8,080 nucleotides of DNA from an uncultured delta proteobacterium (GTDB lineage: Bacteria; Myxococcota_A; Polyangia; Polyangiales; Polyangiaceae), in assembly GCA_903893335.1 (NCBI GenBank), contig CAITLX010000747.1, positions 1 to 8,080 of the forward strand, in the 5' to 3' direction. The position numbers and the translations under genes were made by a program. Of the stretch, positions 5,147-8,080 are shown piece after piece; position 1 is the first letter of the stretch, and every line of letters begins with the position of its first letter. Below the pieces are notes generated by a model. The model saw nothing but the letters and a program-made list of their open reading frames with translations, was not told the origin of the DNA and made no database searches.

Positions 5147-6414
5147 CCCAGAAGCGCATCCTGCACACCTCCGACTGGCACCTCGGCCAGACGTTTCACG
5201 GATTCGAGCGCACCTGGGAGCACGAGCGCTTCCTCGCGTGGCTGCTCGAGACGGTCGTCGCGCGCGAGGTCGACGCGCTGCTCGTGTCGGGCGACGTCTT
5301 CGACACGCCCAACCCGTCGAGCGCGGCGCAGCGGCAATGGTTCGACTTCCTCGTCGCGGTGACGCGCGAGCGACCCGGCTGCGACGTCGTCGCGACGTCG
5401 GGCAACCACGACTCGCCGCAGCGTCTCGACGCGCCCGAGGCGCTCACCCGCGCGCTCGGCCTGCACATCGTGGGCTCGGCGCGCGACGCGGGCGGCGTGT
5501 TCGACGCCGCGCGGCTCGTGGTGCCGCTCGGCAAGGGGTCCGAGGGGGGCGTCTGGGGCCACGTCGCGGCCATTCCCTTCCTGCGCGGCGACGACCTCGG
5601 CACGCTGACCGAGCTGCACGCCGACGACGGCTACGTGCAGCTGACGCGACGGCGCCACGGGGCCGTCTTCGACGAGCTGGCGAGCCGCGCCGCGCCGGGG
5701 CACGCGCGCTTCGCGATGGCCCACGGGGTCGTGGTCGGCGAGGAGAGCGCGTCGCGCAGCGAGCGCGAGATCCGCATCGGCAACGTCGGCGGCGTTCCGG
5801 TCGACGTCTTCCCCGCCGACCTCACCTACGTCGCGCTCGGGCACCTGCACCGCCCGCAGCGCGCCGGAGGGCGCGAGTCCGTGCAGTACGCCGGCTCGCC
5901 GCTCCCGCTGCACGTGAGCGAGGCCGAGTACGCACACCGCGCCGTGCTCGTCACCGTCGAGGGGGGCGCGCTCTGCGAGATGGAGTCGGTGCCCGTGCCG
6001 AAGAGCGTACCGGTCGTGCGCGTGCCGAGCGCCGGCAAGTCCATGTCGCCCGACGAGGTGCTCGCCGAGCTTCGCCTGCTCCCCAGTCAGGCGAGCCTGC
6101 CCGAGGCGCAGCAGCCCTACCTCGACGTGCGTTTCCTGCGTGCCGCGCCGCGGCCGCGCTTCGTCGAGGAGGTGACCGCGGCGATCGAGGGCAAGGGCTA
6201 CCGCATCACGACTGTGCGCCCCGAGGAGCTGGATCCCAAACCGCCGGTGCCAGGAGAAGAGGTCGCCGAGCGCGAGCTCGATGACCTCACGCCCGACGAG
6301 GTCTTCCTCGAGCTCTACGGGCGCAAGTATCCCGATCAGAAGCCGTCGGCCGACCTGTTGCGCGCCTTTGGCGAGCTGGTGGCTACGGTCATGAGCGGTG
6401 GGGTGCAATCGTGA
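5143..6414 (+). CDS. sbcD: SbcD exonuclease subunit (Mre11-like)
   Basis: This 423-residue protein is the nuclease subunit of SbcCD, which cuts DNA hairpins and degrades double-strand ends with Mn2+ and the ATPase SbcC. The calcineurin-like phosphoesterase motifs appear in order: DWH (D11, H13), GDVFD (D51), GNHD (N88, H89, D90), AHG (H194) and GHLH (233-236). The region after about 290 matches the SbcD C-terminal domain in position. E. coli SbcD is 400 residues, so the length is normal. The start is the ATG at 5143, giving MTQKRILHTSDWHLG, the standard SbcD beginning. An in-frame ATG at 5029 would add 38 Pro/Arg-rich residues absent from the family. The ribosome binding site is weak. Its TGA at 6412-6414 overlaps the sbcC GTG, so the two are almost certainly translationally coupled. 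Confidence 0.97.
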   Translation: MTQKRILHTSDWHLGQTFHGFERTWEHERFLAWLLETVVAREVDALLVSGDVFDTPNPSSAAQRQWFDFLVAVTRERPGCDVVATSGNHDSPQRLDAPEALTRALGLHIVGSARDAGGVFDAARLVVPLGKGSEGGVWGHVAAIPFLRGDDLGTLTELHADDGYVQLTRRRHGAVFDELASRAAPGHARFAMAHGVVVGEESASRSEREIRIGNVGGVPVDVFPADLTYVALGHLHRPQRAGGRESVQYAGSPLPLHVSEAEYAHRAVLVTVEGGALCEMESVPVPKSVPVVRVPSAGKSMSPDEVLAELRLLPSQASLPEAQQPYLDVRFLRAAPRPRFVEEVTAAIEGKGYRITTVRPEELDPKPPVPGEEVAERELDDLTPDEVFLELYGRKYPDQKPSADLLRAFGELVATVMSGGVQS

Positions 6415-8080
6415 AGATCCTCTCCATTGCAGGCCGGAACCTCGCGAGCCTCGCGGGCGAGTTCTCCGTCGACTTCACCGAGCCCCCGCTCTCGCTCGTC
6501 GGGGTCTTCGCGATCCTGGGCGCCACCGGCTCGGGCAAGTCGACCCTCCTCGACGCTCTGTCGCTCGCGCTCTACGGCCAGACGCCGCGCAGCGCGAAGA
6601 GCGGCGACGCGCAGGTGCCCGCGGGCGACGAGACCTGGACCGCGCAGGACCCGCGCCACATCGTGCGTCGCGGTGCTCCCGAGGCCAGCGCCGTCGTCCG
6701 CTTCGAGGTGCAGGAGGTGGTGTACGAGGCCACGTGGAGGTGCCAGCAAGGCGTTCGCGGCGAGCGCGCGGGCAAGCTCAACCCTCCGAAGATCGAGCTG
6801 CGACGTGGCGACGAGGTGCTCGCCAACGCCGTCGGCGCGCACAGGGCGAAGGTCGAGGAGCTCACGGGGCTCAACTTCGACAACTTCTGCCGCTCGGTGC
6901 TGCTCGCACAGGGGGAGTTCGCGGCGTTCTTGCAGGCGAAGGCCTCGCAGCGCGCCAAGGTGCTCGAGGCCTTGACCGACCCGCGCGGCGTCTACCGCAA
7001 GCTCTCGCTCGAGGCGCACAAGCGGGGCGCCGAGTCGCAGGGCAAGCTCGCGCAGGCGAGGCTCGACGTCGCGAGCGTGCAGGTGCTGTCTGCCGACGAG
7101 GCCGCGGCCAACGCCGCCGCCGTTGCGACCAAGAGCGCCGAGGCGAAGGCGAGTGCGGCGAGGCGCGACGCGATGCGCGTCGAGCAACAGGCGTGGGGCG
7201 AGCTGCGCAAGGCCGAGGGGGTCGTCGAAGACGCGCGCCGCGCGCGCGACGACAAGGCGCACGCCTGGGCCGCCGAGGAGCCGACGCGGCGCACGGTGGG
7301 CGAGGTGACCGAGGCGCTCCCTCTACGCGAGCCGCGAAGGCGCCGCGATGACGCCGCCACCGCCGTCGCCGAGGCCGACACCGAGCTCGCGAGCACCGCG
7401 CAATCGCTCGACGCTGCTGTCGTCGAGCAGGCAGCGCACACCCGCGACCTCGAGGCCGGGCGCGCAGCTGCGGCGCAATGCGAGGTAGAGGTCGAGGCCA
7501 CGAGGGAAGATCGCGCGCGCGCCCGCAAGCTCGACGACGACCTCGTGAAGGTCGAGGGCGACCGCAAAGCGAGGGGCGCGCAGCTCGCCGACCTCGATCG
7601 CGACAAGACGAAGCTCGACGATGTGGGGCGCAAGCTCGACGAGCAGGCGGCCAGGCTCGCCGCGAGCGAGGCGAAGCATCGGCTCTGGGTCGATGGCCAC
7701 CCCGCCGCCAAGGCGCTCGCCGATCGCCCCGATGCCTGGCGCGGCCCGCTGCGGCGCTACGTCGGCGTGCGCGCCGAGCTGGAGCGCGCGCAGTCTGGGC
7801 TCGACGCCGCGCTCGCCGAGCGGACGGAGCGCGAGACGGCGCACGCAAACGCCGAGGCGGCGGTCGTGAAGGCCGAGCAGGCAGAGGCAGACGCCCGGCT
7901 CGCATCCGACGCGGCCAGCCAGCTCGCGCGTGAGCGGAGCAGCCTCGTGTCCGTCGAGAGCACGCGCGCCCTCGAGGCCGAGAAGCGGGCGCTCGACGAG
8001 CTGAGCAAGCTCGGCCTCGGCCTGATCGAGCGGCGCGCGTCGCTCGCCAAGCTGCGGCGGGAGGAGAGCGAGGCGCAGGC
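6411..8080 (+). CDS. sbcC: SbcC ATPase subunit (Rad50-like), partial at right edge
   Basis: The GTG at 6411 overlaps the sbcD stop (GTGA), and the frame stays open for 556 codons to the end of the window. The protein starts MKILSIAGRNLASLAGEF, as is usual for SbcC. Walker A is GATGSGKST (residues 37-45). The Q-loop region runs NFDNFCRSVLLAQGEF with Gln167, followed by FLQAKASQRAKVLEALTD, a very typical SbcC segment. From about residue 190 the sequence is Ala/Glu/Arg/Lys-rich and looks like the ascending coiled coil. It is broken at about 426-445 by a Trp- and Pro-containing segment (W426, W443), as in other SbcC proteins. E. coli SbcC is 1048 residues, so the zinc-hook CxxC, descending coil, signature motif and Walker B should lie beyond the edge; no CxxC occurs in the visible part. 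ATP binding by SbcC controls access of the SbcD nuclease to DNA ends. Confidence 0.96.
   Translation, partial: MKILSIAGRNLASLAGEFSVDFTEPPLSLVGVFAILGATGSGKSTLLDALSLALYGQTPRSAKSGDAQVPAGDETWTAQDPRHIVRRGAPEASAVVRFEVQEVVYEATWRCQQGVRGERAGKLNPPKIELRRGDEVLANAVGAHRAKVEELTGLNFDNFCRSVLLAQGEFAAFLQAKASQRAKVLEALTDPRGVYRKLSLEAHKRGAESQGKLAQARLDVASVQVLSADEAAANAAAVATKSAEAKASAARRDAMRVEQQAWGELRKAEGVVEDARRARDDKAHAWAAEEPTRRTVGEVTEALPLREPRRRRDDAATAVAEADTELASTAQSLDAAVVEQAAHTRDLEAGRAAAAQCEVEVEATREDRARARKLDDDLVKVEGDRKARGAQLADLDRDKTKLDDVGRKLDEQAARLAASEAKHRLWVDGHPAAKALADRPDAWRGPLRRYVGVRAELERAQSGLDAALAERTERETAHANAEAAVVKAEQAEADARLASDAASQLARERSSLVSVESTRALEAEKRALDELSKLGLGLIERRASLAKLRREESEAQ

Noticed and set aside
4939..6408. 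A 489-codon minus-strand frame opposite sbcD
   Set aside because: sbcD has every expected catalytic motif on the plus strand, and the antisense frame is a composition artefact.
6336..7905. Several long frames on both strands within sbcC
   Set aside because: They are shadows. The frame starting at 6411 carries Walker A, the Q-loop region and a coiled coil, and is open to the window edge.
1..8080. Mobile element, CRISPR array, toxin-antitoxin or defence cluster
   Set aside because: I saw no transposase or integrase motifs, no regularly spaced repeats and no toxin-antitoxin pairs. SbcCD is a housekeeping repair complex, not on its own a defence island.

Overview
The window is very GC-rich. Its genes use almost only G or C at third codon positions, have GTG starts alongside ATG, and include a lipoprotein with an Ala/Asp/Gly-rich linker and Cys-rich repeats. 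This style suggests a myxobacterium-like member of the Myxococcota (Polyangia-type). That assignment is an inference from composition and gene style; no marker gene is present.

Layout, left to right. Positions 1-333 hold no protein gene I can support. They contain the downstream region of a minus-strand cold-shock gene, with a cluster of perfect hairpins ending in a terminator at 129-155. A small CspA-family gene (334-531, minus) follows, with its leader and a likely promoter near 610-641. Divergent from it is a 591-residue polytopic membrane protein (721-2496, plus) resembling GT-C glycosyltransferases of the TMTC/PMT type. A 34-base convergent gap with a strong hairpin separates it from a minus-strand lipoprotein (2531-3913). 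That lipoprotein has two Cys-rich repeats and a formylglycine-generating-enzyme-like (SUMF1) domain in which the catalytic cysteine pair appears to be replaced by alanines. Divergent again is a HAD-superfamily phosphatase (4078-4947, plus), preceded by a possible 12-codon leader ORF. A gap at 4948-5142 contains a stretch that looks coding on either strand. The window ends with sbcD (5143-6414) and sbcC (6411 to beyond the right edge), overlapping by four bases.

How the genes work together. Only sbcD-sbcC is a clear functional unit: the SbcCD (Mre11-Rad50-like) nuclease/ATPase that processes DNA ends and hairpins. The other genes are single transcription units facing alternating directions, and nothing links them into one pathway. 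I see no mobile element, CRISPR array, tRNA, rRNA, or defence or biosynthetic cluster. The best candidates for a second look are the structured RNA downstream of csp, the Cys-less FGE-like lipoprotein, the mini-ORF overlapping the HAD start, and the coding-like stretch just before sbcD. None of these amounts to a convincing new system.
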